A stretch of DNA of 64,000 nt, taken from the NCBI RefSeq assembly GCF_051106095.1, contig NC_135786.1, positions 31,169,501 through 31,233,500 of the forward strand, written 5' to 3'. The translations under genes and the position numbers were made by a program. Under the pieces are notes generated by a model, which saw only the letters and a program-made list of their open reading frames with translations, did no database searches and was not told the DNA's origin. The DNA is from Pogona vitticeps (Eukaryota; Chordata; Lepidosauria; Squamata; Agamidae). Below, one piece after another: positions 11,897 through 22,525 of the stretch. How positions within the stretch are numbered: the first letter of the stretch is position 1; every line of letters starts with the position of its first letter.

Positions 11897-12024
11897 CAGT
11901 AGTTCTCAGCTTTGTGACCCCAGATGTTCTTGGGCTAAGAAGCTTTCACCACTAACGGTACCAGCCAGGATTTCTGAGAGTTTTAGCCCAAGAACATATG
12001 GGGAGCCAAGGCTGGGATCCACTG
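11897..12024 (+). mobile_element. hAT-type MITE, diverged
   Basis: The left end CAGTAGTTCTCAGCTTTGTG and the right end 'GAGCCAAGGCTGGGATCCACTG' are imperfect inverses. Inside them a second pair, 'CCCAGATGTTCTTGGGCT' and 'AGCCCAAGAACATATGGGG', is also inverted, so the whole 128 bp can fold back. This layout is shared with the fragment at 21799-21919. The flanking 8-mers (tcatagca / ccaccggg) do not match, so the target duplication is not visible. Confidence 0.65.
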
Positions 12025-12275
12025 CCACCGGGGAATCTAGTCTGCTACAGGACATTGGTATTGTACTGTCTACAGCCATGAGTTCATGCAGCCTGTTTAG
12101 GGTGTGTCGTGGTTGTACGAGCATTAGAGAAATCCAGCATCAGCTTGCTAAGGGTGGGTGGGATAAGCTTGGTTATTTTGAGGAGTAATTTGAAACCATG
12201 ATGGAGATTTGAAATTTTCCCTTGTTAATGTTATGACTGTTGAAACCCACTTTCTTAACATTGACTGGTATTTCT
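12025..12275. other. Unassigned DNA between MITE and LINE
   Basis: No recognisable feature is present. The LINE similarity fades in around 12276. Confidence 0.35.
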
Positions 12276-13225
12276 CTCAGACAGTTGCAGGAGAAATGTA
12301 GGGAACAACAACAGCCATTCTTTGTGGCCTTCATAGATTTTACAAAGGCCTTTGATTTGGTTAGCAGGGACGGTCTTTTTAAAATCCTTCCCAAGACTGG
12401 ATGTCCACTTGGGCTCCTTAACATCATCAGGTTCTTTCATGAGGAAATGAAGGGCACTGTAGTTTTTGATGGCTCAACATCAGATCCCTTTGACATTCGA
12501 AATGAAATGAAACAGGGCTGTGTCCTCACACTGACTTTGTTTGGGATATTTTTTACTGTCATGCTGAAGCACGCTTTTGGAACTGCAGCAGAAGGCATCT
12601 ATCTCTGGATTAGATCAGATGGAAAGCTCTTTAATCTCTCTAGACTGAGAGTGAAGACCAACATCCAGCTGAAATGCATGTGGGATTTCTTTTTCGCCGA
12701 TGATGCAGCTGTTGTTGCCCATTCTGCCAAAGACCTCCAACAACTTATATATCATTTTAAGAAGGCCTGCCAAGATTTTGGATTAACAATCACCTTGAAG
12801 AAAAGGCATGGATTCACCTCCCGCTATTATCATCTCTACACATGAATTGGAGGTTGTTCATGATTCCGTGTACCCTGGCTCTACAATCTCTGACACTCTC
12901 TCCCTAGATGTCCATCTGGATAAACCCATTGGCAAAGCAGCAAATATGTTCTCTAGACCACTGGTTCTTAACCTTGGGTTACTCAGGAGTTTTGGACTGC
13001 AACTCCCAGAAGCCTTCACCACCAACTGTGCTGGCTGGGGTTTCTGGGACTTGCAGTTCAAAAACATCCGAGTAACAAAGGTTAAGAACCACTGCTCTAG
13101 ACTCACAAAGAGAGTATGGCTTAACAAAGGCTGATGACAAATAGCAAGATCCAGATCTATAGAGCTTGTGTCCTGAGTACACTCCTGTACTGCAGTCTTG
13201 GACCCTTTGTGCCTAGTAATAGACA
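12276..13225 (+). mobile_element. LINE reverse transcriptase fragment (family A)
   Basis: An uninterrupted frame from about 12240 to 12845 encodes RT blocks in order: QLQEKCREQQQPFFVAFID-F-TKAFDLVSRDGL (motif A region, D-x-x-K-A-F-D), a motif B-like 'KQGCVLTLTLFGIFF', and the catalytic FADD box at 12693-12704. 'KACQDFGLTITLKK' follows. The frame then shifts and continues in 12808-12950 with 'ELEVVHDSVYPGSTISD'. The LINE is cut at 12950 by a hAT MITE and resumes after 13102. The 5' part (endonuclease) and the C-terminal tail are missing. It is the same family as 8650-9690 and 33655-34098. Relative order: LINE first, MITE later. Confidence 0.88.
12951..13102 (+). mobile_element. hAT MITE nested in the LINE, exact 8-bp duplication
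   Basis: The element is 12959-13094 (136 bp). Its left end CACTGGTTCTTAACCTTGG and right end AAGGTTAAGAACCACTG are inverted repeats with one mismatch. It is flanked by ctctagac at 12951-12958 and again at 13095-13102, an exact 8-bp target duplication. Removing it would restore the continuity of the surrounding LINE. It encodes nothing. Confidence 0.93.
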
Positions 13226-13374
13226 ATAGCCCCAATAGGATGGTAAACTCTATCTCCTGATGCCTTCTGATAATGGCAAGGAAGGGTGTTTTGTTTTTAA
13301 GACACTACTGGCAAGGTTTCAAAATGTGATAGAAAAAGCAAGTAGTATTCCCTCAGGCCTGGAAATTCTTTGCC
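13226..13374. other. Short unassigned spacer
   Basis: A short stretch between the LINE end and the PLE target duplication, with no recognised content. Confidence 0.35.
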
Positions 13375-13436
13375 AAAGTGTGTATTGGTTGTTGTGGGTT
13401 TTTCGGGCTTCTTGGCCGTGTTCTGAAAGTGGTTCT

Positions 13437-13479
13437 TCCTAACGTTTTGCCAGTCTCTGTGGCCGGCATCTTCAGAGGA
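13437..13479 (-). ncRNA. Hammerhead-type motif, PLE left arm
   Basis: On the minus strand the left arm shows the hammerhead order: TCCT (helix I strand), CTGAAGA, a GCC...GGC hairpin for helix II, the second core strand and AGGA closing helix I. It is the inverted counterpart of the motif at 14832-14874 but its core is less well kept. Confidence 0.5.
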
Positions 13480-13564
13480 CAGCAAACTGTGCTCTGGGTA
13501 GGCTTGAGAGTGGGTGGAGTATTTATGGCTGTGAGAAGGCTAGTTTGTGAGGTAGGCTATTGTC

Positions 13565-14158
13565 CTAATCAGGAGATGGTTGATTAATGTGTTTTGTTGT
13601 GGATGTATTGTTTTGATGAGGAGGGGAGATTATCTGTCCCTGTGGTTGATGGGTGTCATTAGCTGGTCTTTTGTGTGCAGTAATCCCCTGACCTTGTGGC
13701 TGGGTGGAGTTCGTTGACCTTTTGCACTCTGTGTTTTTGAGAGCTGGGAGCCAGGTTTTGCTGAGTTTCAGACATTCCTCCTTCCGGTTGAAGTTTTGTT
13801 TATGCTTGTGGATTTCAATGGCTTCCCTGTGCAGTCTGACGTAATGATTGCTGGTGTTGTCCAGTATTTCAGTATTTTGAAATAGAATTTCATGTCCAGT
13901 TTGTTTTATGGCATGTTCAGCTACTGCAGATTTTTCTGGTTGTTTTAGTCTGCAGTGTCTCTCATGTTCTTTGATTCTGGTGTGGATGCTTCGTTTTGTG
14001 GTTCCAATGTATACCTGGCCACAACTGCAAGGTATCCGGTTTACTCCTGCAGTGGTGAGGGGGTCCCTTCTGTCCTTTGCTGACCGTAACATTTGTTGTA
14101 TTTTTGTGGTGGGCTTGAATACTGTTTGTAAGTTGTGTTTTTCCAGAAGTTTCCCCAT
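13565..14158 (-). pseudogene. PLE GIY-YIG endonuclease region (fossil)
   Basis: The minus-strand frame spans about 197 residues and contains the block PCSCGQVYIGTTKRSI followed by HTRIKEHERHC, the signature of the GIY-YIG nuclease of Penelope-like elements. The C-terminal part is a Gln/Thr/Asn-rich tail. The polymerase domain expected upstream is absent. The same block appears in the opposite arm. It is a fossil without expected activity. Confidence 0.82.
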
Positions 14159-14831
14159 GCGGTCTGTGACCCCTTTGATGTATGGCAGAAATACTTTGTT
14201 TGTGGGTGGCTGTTTTTCTTCTTCAGGTCAGCAAAGGACAGAAGGGACCCCCTCACCACTGCAGGAGTATACCGGATACCTTGCAGTTGTGGCCAGGTAT
14301 ACATTGGAACCACAAAATGAAGCATCCACACCAGAATCAAAGAACATGAGAGACACTGCAGACTAAAACAACCAGAAAAATCTGCAGCAGCTGAACATGC
14401 CATAAAACAAACTGGACATGAAATTCTATTTCAAAATACTGAAATACTGGACAACACCAGCAATCATTACGTCAGACTGCACAGGGAAGCCATTGAAATC
14501 CACAAGCATAAACAAAACTTCAACCGGAAGGAGGAATGTCTGAAACTCAGCAAAACCTGACTCCCAGCTCTCAAAAACACAGAGTGCAAAAGGTCAACGA
14601 ACTCCACCCAGCCACAAGGTCAGGGGATTACTGCACACAAAAGACCAGCTAATGACACCCATCAACCACAGGGACAGATAATCTCCCCTCCTCATCAAAA
14701 CAATACATCCACAACAAAACACATTAATCAACCATCTCCTGATTAGGACAATAGCCTACCTCACAAACTAGCCTTCTCACAGCCATAAATACTCCACCCA
14801 CTCTCAAGCCTACCCAGAGCACAGTTTGCTG

Positions 14832-14874
14832 TCCTCTGAAGATGCCGGCCACAGAGACTGGCGAAACGTTAGGA
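14832..14874 (+). ncRNA. Hammerhead ribozyme motif, PLE right arm
   Basis: The order TCCT - CTGAAGA - hairpin (GCC...GGC) - GAAAC - GTT - AGGA matches a type I hammerhead. Helix I is TCCT/AGGA, the core boxes are CUGANGA (14836-14842) and GAAA (14863-14866), and cleavage would follow GUU at 14870. Helix II pairs only if one U after the CUGAAGA box is bulged. Helix III is minimal (AC/GU without a loop), as reported for hammerheads of PLEs, which are thought to work as dimers. Activity is inference. Confidence 0.65.
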
Positions 14875-14971
14875 AGAACCACTTTCAGAACACGGCCAAG
14901 AAGCCCGAAAAACCCACAACAACCCTTAGATCCCGGCCGTGAAAGCCTTCGCGAATACAAAGTGTGTATTG

Positions 14972-16610
14972 TTTGAAGCAACTGAATCCAAGACTGTATG
15001 ACACAGGAGCCTGCTACATCTCTTCCTGTCAGGTTTTGTTGTACTCCCGACAGAGCTGGGAATGTTACTTTGCAAAGATGGTTCATTATTTTACACACTG
15101 AGATGCTGGAATTGCAGGTCACTGTCATTAATGCTACCCTAGGCCTCAGAACGATTTTGTATGCTGCTTGTTACTGTGGTTGCGACATTACTTATCATTG
15201 CTTTCCTTCGTTACGTAAAGTAGCTATGGAGAAGCATGTCTGTTCTAACTTCAACTGAAATATTAAGGTAGTAAAAAACTCTTTGCAGCATCAACATGAC
15301 TTTACCGTAGTCCAAAAAGTGTGCAAAGTGGCAGTGTATATTTCCTGTAGTGCCTGGAGCATCCCACGGCTTTGTTAGGGACACCCTAGGCCAGGGATAG
15401 GCAAAGTTCAGTCTATAGCAACACAAGCTCCCCATAGGTCTTTTTAAGGTTCCCAGTCTTTCAGAACATACTGACAAGAAAAAAAAGTGTTCTGTTCAGT
15501 TCCTGCCCAGTGAGGGAGGGGCCTACCTTCTCCTGTTACAATAACACCACCACCAGGAGACCAGAAGACTGTCTCTGCACATGTGCCTGTGAATCAGCTG
15601 ATAGGCGAGCAGATGGCATAGAGTCAGCTTTCTGGCTTCCTGGTGGCACAGCAGTAGTGTGACAGGAGCAGGTATGCCCCTCCCCATCTGTCATGAACCA
15701 CAAACTGATTGGGTTTTCTGATTGGTTCATGGTGGTTTGTGGTGCGTAGCAGACCATGGACTACAAATCATTGTGAACCACCATTTTCCAAGGTTGTGCT
15801 CATTTCTGCCTAGGAGCTTGAAGCCCCGCTGTGCTTTTGTAAGGAGAAAAAGCCAGGCTTTTAAGCCTTGGGCCACCTGCACAGTCCCAGAATGTTCCCA
15901 GAAAAAGGAATGGTAAATTACATCTGAGCGTTCTGTAGCTAGAAAACCCTGGACATGTCATCATGCATCAGAATCAACTTGACAGCCCATTGAATAGGGG
16001 AGGTGTTTCATCTCATGAAGCTAAAGGCTTGCTTTCCCACACAGTACTGAAGCAAATGGCCTTTGGTGAAACCCAATGTGAGTTTACAACACTGCTTTTC
16101 ATAAGCACAAAAAACTCTAACAGATTTGGCAAGCTGCTTAACAGGACACTTACAATGTTGTGGTTGGCTAGCGTGATTTGTTTCATGTAGCATTTTCAGC
16201 AGTAACACAGAGAGAGTGATGCTAGAGTTTGAGTGATGGTCAGAAGGAGGGTGTACATTTGAGAACTAATACTAGCCAAATCTTGCAAAGCCCATGATGC
16301 TTATCTGAAACAAATAATGTCTCTTGTTCATATTATCTGTGGTTTAATTGCCTGTTCAGTAGCATCCCACTCCCAAAGACTTCCAGCTGAAAACCAGAAG
16401 CCAATGGGTGGGACAGAGAACTGCTTCAAGGGCACCATGCAGCCTGCACCACATTACCCATAGATGCTTCTGTTAGATAAATTCTGTTAGAAGCAGACCT
16501 GGCACAAACACCAGGTCTGCACCCGTTAATTTTTGGGACTCTCATTTATAATACTTTTTCTGCATTATATCAGTGCATGGCCTGAATGACCCACAAATGA
16601 TCACTATTCC
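14972..16610. other. Unassigned DNA with a palindromic patch
   Basis: No gene was recognised. Around 15690-15775 'GAACCACAAAC' and 'GTTCATGGTGGTTTGTGG' form an interrupted palindrome of the sort seen in a squamate repeat rich in ACCACAAAC words. A 'CCAGGGATAGGCAAAGTTC' patch near 15391-15410 resembles a MITE end. Otherwise nothing stands out. Confidence 0.4.
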
Positions 16611-16617
16611 ATTTTTT

Positions 16618-16665
16618 AAAAGTGGTCTAATAAAGGTATCAGCTATTCTTCCATTTGTGTAATTT
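16618..16665 (+). repeat. Fragment of repeat with 'TCTAATAAAGGTATCAGC' tail
   Basis: The words GGTCTAATAAAGGTATCAGC and ATTCTTCC match the block at about 48094-48120, which follows a hammerhead-like fold there. It is probably a tail fragment of the same dispersed family. Confidence 0.45.
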
Positions 16666-16699
16666 TAAGGACCATGTGGCTTTTTCCTAATAATTCCTT

Positions 16700-16990
16700 T
16701 TGTTAGAGAATGTCCATTACTGCCACCACTGGCACCACATGTACCCATCATAATTACATGTGTGACCACAATGAATCATTTTAATGGCTCCAAATAATTG
16801 CCTGGCATTGTCCAGTGACAGAATAAATAAAGTGCATTTGCATTTGCTATGGAGAGTGGGAAAACCTAATTGTAGGCACTTAACGGATTGCAGGATGTGG
16901 ATGACATCAGTGACCTTGACATTAACATGACTTCTGCGCTTAATTTCTTCAACTTTGGCCATTAACCTATCCCCTCTGCCTTAACAAATT
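16700..16990. promoter_or_regulatory. Candidate conserved non-coding element
   Basis: The stretch is unlike the repeats around it. It is dense in words typical of developmental enhancers: CATAATTACATG, GAATCATTTTAATGG, GTGCATTTGCATTTGC (octamer-like), GATGACATCAGTGACC (CRE/AP-1-like) and CTTAATTTCTTC, with no indel-prone simple repeats. It has no coding potential. The call rests on appearance only; cross-species conservation is not visible from one sequence. Confidence 0.35.
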
Positions 16991-17994
16991 AACACAGGCA
17001 AGGAAGTGGCGGTGGCAAGGTATATAAGCAGGGAATAAGCCCTAGTTGTCTTAATCAAAATGGGGATGGCAGGCACCACCCAGAAGGCTGTTAGTTTGCT
17101 TACCATATTTGTTCATGTATTTATTGCAATTTTCATCTGTCTACTAACCAGAGTTTCTGGAGCAGTGCAGGGTCTATTAAAGCTAAAAGAATGCAGTAAG
17201 AGTAGAATCAAAGCATAACCAAAGACAGCAAATCATAAAACCAAGATTAAGGGAAAAAAGCAGAGAAGAAAATGTGCCGTCATACAAACCTAAGTTAAAA
17301 GTAGCAGCAGGGCAAGATAGCAAAGGAGTAGAAACACTAGGGGCAGTTCTTAAAATGTCTGGAGGAAGGTTGTACCGTAATGTTGATCAGGAAGGATCAA
17401 GTGTTGCCTTTGATATGCTGTTAGGCAGCAGTTCCCAACATTCCTCACCTTTGGCTATGCTGGTTTAAGGCTGATGAGAGTTGTACCCAATGATGCTAAG
17501 GTGGCCATATGTCCGCCTTTAGGGAGGATGGTCCTCCATCTGAAGATTTGCCAGAAGACCTCCTTTTGCATATGTTCTAGTCCTAGTCCAAGCTAAAGAT
17601 ATGGAACTTTAGAAGGAGGTTAGGGTCCTTGACAGTGTCCATCCACAATGAGCATCTGAACAACAGGCACACAAGTCATCTGGCCACACTGTCATCCCCA
17701 ATCAAGTGAGGTCCATTATAATTCTGTTCAAATTATTAAAAGCATTTCTAATTTTACATCTCTGTGTATAAATTAGTATTTGCAGTTTTATGAATATTAG
17801 AGTCTTTTTTTGTCCTCCTTCCCTGTTGAAGCACAGTCTCCTCTATTGCAATGTCCTCATGTATAGACTTCTAAATGGCCACCCTCTCCCTAGGAGATCT
17901 TAGTAGTTTGTTAAGTGATTGGGTTCACTCTGGGTTTGAGCTCTTGAGACCTCTATTTGGTATCCCTAAGAGAACAGCCGTATTCTACACCTTA
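16991..17994. other. Unassigned DNA with minor MITE debris
   Basis: 'GCAGTTCCCAACATTCCTC...GATGAGAGTTGTACCCAA' (17427-17490) resembles a degraded hAT MITE whose usual words are 'GATGGGAGTTGTAGTCCAA'. 'GGTGGCCATATGTCCGCC' (about 17501-17518) looks like another element end. No gene was seen. Confidence 0.4.
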
Positions 17995-18329
17995 TTCTAA
18001 AAATACAGCCTGCAAAAGGTCAACGAACTCTACTCAGCCACAAGGACCAGAGATCATTGCACAAAAAAGACCAGCTAACGACACCCATCAATCACAGTGA
18101 CAGATAATCTCTCCCCCCTTATCACAACAAAAACACTCTGATCACCCTATCTCCTGAAAAGCTGTTCCCACAGCTATAAATACTCAACTATCCAACAAAC
18201 AGCAACAGAGCATGGACAGAGTTCCTACTCCAGTCCTCTGAAGATGCCAGCCACAGAGACTGGTGAAACATCAGGAAGAACAACCTTCAGAACACGGCCA
18301 AAGAACCCAAAAAACCCACAACAACCATC
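17995..18329 (+). mobile_element. PLE 3' fragment (plus)
   Basis: The copy begins in the region encoding the C-terminal tail of the GIY-YIG protein ('GCAAAAGGTCAACGAACTC') and runs through the hammerhead-type motif to 'AACCCACAACAACC'. It matches the right arm of the element at 13388-14958 in order and orientation, without the GIY-YIG core. A 5'-truncated fossil. Confidence 0.85.
18234..18276 (+). ncRNA. Hammerhead ribozyme motif in PLE
   Basis: TCCT, CTGAAGA, a GCC...GGT hairpin, GAAAC, ATC and AGGA occur in order. The helix I strands (TCCT/AGGA) and both core boxes are complete, and AUC is an acceptable cleavage triplet. Helix III is minimal, as in the other copies. Confidence 0.55.
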
Positions 18330-19002
18330 TACACCTTTCACTTCTTTCAAGGGCACAAGGCTGAAGAAGAGCTTTGACAATATCTTTTAAACCTGCCAGG
18401 AAATCATGAATCAAATGCAAAGCGCCCAAACATTAATCAGGCATTTTGCTGGCACTTCCCTGTGCAGAGATAGCCTGTGTGTTTCCATTCTCTGAGCAAC
18501 TGGAGAATCCTCTGTTTCTCTCCAAGGATAGGCCTTGATGGGAGTGTCTGTGATGTTTTCACAGAGGTACATAGAGGTGAGTTTCCTGATGCAAGGGTAT
18601 TCTTAAATTCCTTGATTTCTTGGAACGTAGAATGGTTACATTGTTTACACTCCATTTAAAACAAAAAGAAGTTTGGAGTAAAAAAAATAGATGGACCATT
18701 ATCTCTCTTTGTATAAGGCAGCTTAAAGGAGGGAACTGTAGTCAGATCAGCTTATTCTAAAAAAAAAATCTTACCCCAGTGCAATTTTTTCATTAATTTA
18801 GAATGGGTAGAAGAATCCACTTCTTTGAATTTCCATAGCATTCCATGAGTCTTTCCTTGCATTCCTTATGCAAAGCTATGGTTGCTATGTTTCACGGCAC
18901 CAGCTGAAGCCTCAGTAAATTTCTGTGTTTCTCTGAGTTTCCAGAAAGGGAGAAAGGTCTCAGGATGATCCAGGTAAGAACACTTGATATTTGTGTGAGA
19001 TA
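18330..19002. other. Unassigned DNA
   Basis: No recognised gene or repeat in this interval. Confidence 0.4.
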
Positions 19003-19035
19003 TATTCGCGAAGGCTTTCACAGCCAGGATCTAAT

Positions 19036-19234
19036 TAATAATGAGCTTAAAGACCACCAGCAGTGAATAATTAGTTGGACTGTGTTACTTGGCCTGCGGT
19101 GTAGATGTTTGTATTTTTAGTAGGGGACTTTTAGTGGGTGGGGAGTGTTTGGGGAATTTTATGTGTGTGCATGTGTCTGGTCTCTGGGTGTCTGTGAATT
19201 TCGTTGTATGTGTATATACTTACAATGACAATAA

Positions 19235-19296
<62 letters not shown>
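19036..19296 (+). mobile_element. Retroposon with (ATT)n tail inserted in PLE
   Basis: This 260-bp block splits the PLE. It ends with 'AATTTCGTTGTATGTGTATA', 'CAATGACAATAAA' and a pure (ATT)n tract (19235-19295, about 20 units). A TTCGTTG...GACAATAAA end followed by a simple tail is common for LINE/SINE 3' ends. Direction is plus by the tail. I cannot name the family. Confidence 0.6.
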
Positions 19297-19350
19297 ATGG
19301 TTGTTGTGGGTTTTTCAGGCTCTTTGGCCATGTGTTCTGAAGGTTGTTCT

Positions 19351-19393
19351 TCCTAACGTTTCACCAGTCTCTGTGGCCGGCATCTTCAGAGGA
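19351..19393 (-). ncRNA. Hammerhead ribozyme motif in PLE (minus)
   Basis: Read on the minus strand: TCCT, CTGAAGA, hairpin, GAAAC, GTT, AGGA. Both core boxes and helix I are complete, as at 14832-14874. Confidence 0.6.
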
Positions 19394-19860
19394 CAGCACT
19401 CTGTGCTCTGGTGTAGTTGGCTTTGGCAGTGCAGTATTTATGGCTGTGAGACAGGCCTTTGTCTTTTTCTGTAGATGGGTGATTAGTGTGTATTGTTGTG
19501 GGTGTATTGTTGTGCTCAGGAGAAGAGATTATCTGTTCCTGTGGTTGATGGGTGTCATTAGTTGGTCTTTTGTGGGTAGTGATCCCCTGTCCTTGTGGCT
19601 GGGTAGAGTTTGTTGACCTTTTACATGCTGAATTTTTGAGAGCTGGGAGCCAAGTTTTGTTGAGCTTCACACTTTCCTCTTTTCTGTTGAAGTTTTGCTG
19701 GTGCTTGTGGATTTCAATGGCTTCCCTGTGCAGTCTGACATAATGATTGCTGGTGTTGTCCAGTATTTCAGTATTTTGGAATAGAATTTCATATCCAGTT
19801 TGTTTTAGGGCATGTTCAGTTACTGCAGATTTTTCTGGTTGTTTTGTGTGAGAGTTTGAA

Positions 19861-21165
19861 AATCTTGGACTCATATCAGTCAGTCCATCAGGACTCACTG
19901 GATCAGCATGATATGGTTTGCTCTAAATAGCATGATGGTTCCAAGAGCATACAGGCACCAGCTCTCCCCCACCCCAGTTACTTCTTGGTTTTTTCCCCTC
20001 CCTCATCAGTATTGGAACCATATGCCATTGGGCACAATGCAGGGAACATCAACATAACAATTCTTCAGATGTCTTATTGGATAAACCCTGGCAGTAGTAC
20101 AAAGATGTGTAAAATCTTCCTAGCCTTTGCTTGCTGTACCTCTCTGACATCATAAAAGGACTACCCCATGACATTGCAAGGGCCCACCCTCTGGCCCTGA
20201 AATCTCAGGGAGCAGAATGTGGCTGACCCAGCAAACCAAAGCAAAGCTATAGTGAGTTCCAAAACTGACCAATAGAGGGTGACAGAGAGCCATTCTACAG
20301 GATCATTTTTCACATGTCCAATTTATTCTGTTCTCAGAATGAGCTGTGTCTAATTCCAGCTGTTCTTATTTTTTTTTTCTGGACCTCCAGTTACACAGTT
20401 ATCAGACACAGTGAACAAATGTTGTGACAACAACGAAATTCTGCAGTCCAAAAACATACTATAGGTTCCAGTTTTGGCAAAGTGACCTCATTCAGGTTTG
20501 AAACCTCCATGAATCACCAAGCACACTAGGAGGAGGAGAACTGGTAATATCATTTATGATAAAGGGAGGCTTGAAGCAACTTATTAAGTCTCAGGGACTT
20601 TGCTTCATCAAGCAACGTCAGCTGATCACCTTGGGACTGAGTGATGAATGAACTTCAAAAAACAAGCTGGGTAAGCATAGCAAAACACAAGTATCTGTGA
20701 AACTTGAATGGGTGCATTCCCTCATCTTTTAATCCCATTTCTGAAATACAGTATATGCTATTTTAGTTTCCAGATTTGCTTGCTAGACCTCATTGCCAGA
20801 CAGGCAATACATCAGCATAAAGGGAAAATAATAAACACAATGTTACCAAAATGGAAGGAAGTTTTGCCAATTGAGATAGCGTTTTGCCTATAAAACTTGT
20901 CTCCTCAGGACAAGTTTTATTGTCATGAGGAAGGATTTTGGATTACCTGTTTATAAATATGCTGAGTAAGTAGGCGTATGCAGAACCCATCCTGATCCAT
21001 TGTGTACCTGAATAAAGCGCATATACATAAGGACCAACCCACCTGGTACCCCTTAAGAAACATTCCAACTTGCTCAGTTCCTGAGGTCCATGACATGTCT
21101 GGGCTATTCTGAACCTCCATTTTCATTTTTTTTTTTAAATTCCATTAATCAGGGAAACATGCAAA

Positions 21166-21197
<32 letters not shown>

Positions 21198-21798
21198 TTT
21201 AAACTCAGTGACAAAATAAGAAGAAAGAAAGCTACATTTAGGAGAAAATCTTCAGGATTTGATTCTTAGGTTATTGATGTCTCTTTTTAAGGGCATGATT
21301 AATTAAGCTTTCCATTATACTAGCCATCTCAAAGTCATTCCTAACTACTTCCTGTCCAATAAATGTCCCCCCACAAAAATGCATGGTGTGATTCATGTTC
21401 TATAAATGCAGGCATACATTTAAAAGTTATTTCTTTTTAAAAGGGAAAATATAGGAAGGAGCAAGGTCTTCTTGGTGATCCCTTTCACCAAAAAAGCATT
21501 TATGTTTAGCATATGCTATTATTAGCTGACTAAAGGAGTTACTGTTTTGTTTGAATCTGGATATCTAAATACAAAATTCAAAATGAGAATTGACTCAAAG
21601 ACCCCGGTGTTCATCAAGAGACACTCAGGACTTGAAGCACAGGTTGAAGACACAAGCTAGAAAAGGTTCTAAATGGCAGTCCTGTGTATACCACCATCTC
21701 CACCTCTATAATGTCTGTTTGTTGCCAAACTTGCCCATGAAGTGGTGATGTCACAGAACAACAGCTTCCCTCACCTCTCATTGGCAGCTGTTGACAAA
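19861..21798. other. Unassigned DNA with short microsatellite
   Basis: Mostly unassigned, with no gene seen. A (TG)n tract of 29 bp occupies 21166-21194. 21280-21420 is unique-looking and contains homeobox-type words (CATGATTAATTAAGC) and AATAAA; it may be conserved host DNA. Confidence 0.4.
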
Positions 21799-21919
21799 CA
21801 GTTCTCCAGATGTTCTCGGACTACAGCTCCCAGAAATCCTGTCCAGCATAGCTAGCGGTGTAGGCGTCTGGGAGTATCAGTCCAAAAACATCTGGGGACC
21901 CAAGGTTGGGGACCACTGA
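21799..21919 (+). mobile_element. hAT-type MITE, left end shortened
   Basis: The interior pair 'CCAGATGTTCTCGGACT' and 'AGTCCAAAAACATCTGGGG' is inverted, and the right terminus 'CCAAGGTTGGGGACCACTG' is a standard CAGTGG-type hAT end. The left terminus keeps only CAGT before the interior. It is related to 11897-12024. The flanking 8-mers do not match. Confidence 0.68.
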
Positions 21920-22489
21920 TACACGGGAATGTAGTACTTAGATATCACAACAATGGCAAGTGTGACCAAATTTTATGGAGCTAATGAATACAGTTAATCT
22001 TTTTCAGTCAGTGAGCACACGATAAGCATCTTGTCTAGTCTGATTCTGACTCCTCCAGCCTGAGGTTTGTTCAACAGTCAGTTGGATTTATTTTAGGCTT
22101 CTGTTTTGCACATACTGGCTATATAGCTCTGCGTGGGATGGAAATAATGATGCACTGTACTTTCACCCTAAGCTGCCAGGCCCCACTTGGCTGTGAAAAT
22201 TAGGAGAAACATTTTTTGATAAATAAAATAAAATAAATAGCTTTTTAATATGAAGAATAAGATTTCTGTCTTTGCATTTTCTCCTGTCTTGATTGCTTGT
22301 CCAACAGTGAGATCATGTGAGCTGTCACTGCTGCTTCAAGAAGCAAATGAGTGGACTGGAGAGAGGAAAAGAAGACAAAGTAGGGTTTGTTTTCACAACC
22401 CCCCTCTCTATTTCTTCTAGTTAATTCCCTTGTGTTTGTGCTTGGTCAGAGCTATCCGTTCCATTGCCAAGAACGTTGTCATGCTTGTT

Positions 22490-22525
<36 letters not shown>

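Larger units (their letters stand above)
13375..14971. mobile_element. Penelope-like element with two inverted arms
   Basis: The insertion is 13388-14958, flanked by an exact 13-bp duplication aaagtgtgtattg (13375-13387 and 14959-14971), so it is one integration event. The left arm (13388-about 14085) lies on the minus strand and the right arm (about 14228-14958) on the plus strand. The arms are near-identical inverted copies of about 700 bp, joined through roughly 140 bp present only once. Each arm encodes a GIY-YIG endonuclease region and ends in a hammerhead-type motif followed by the PLE terminal sequence. The right arm alone carries the extra tail 'GGCCGTGAAAGCCTTCGCG'. No reverse transcriptase is present, so this is a truncated fossil. 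Inverted and tandem terminal structures are known for PLEs. Confidence 0.88.
19003..19860 (-). mobile_element. PLE copy interrupted by another retroposon
   Basis: On the minus strand the terminal tail (complement 'TTCGCGAAGGCTTTCACAG', about 19008-19026) is separated from the rest of the element (19297-19860) by about 265 bp that ends in an (ATT)n tract. In the element at 13388 these two parts are adjacent. The rest carries the hammerhead-type motif and the C-terminal part of the GIY-YIG protein, ending near 'TCTGGTTGTTTTGTG'. A fossil copy with a later insertion. Confidence 0.82.

Noticed and set aside
14041-14403. Minus-strand frame across the PLE junction as a new protein
   Set aside because: It is antisense to the right arm and arises from the inverted-arm structure, not from a gene.
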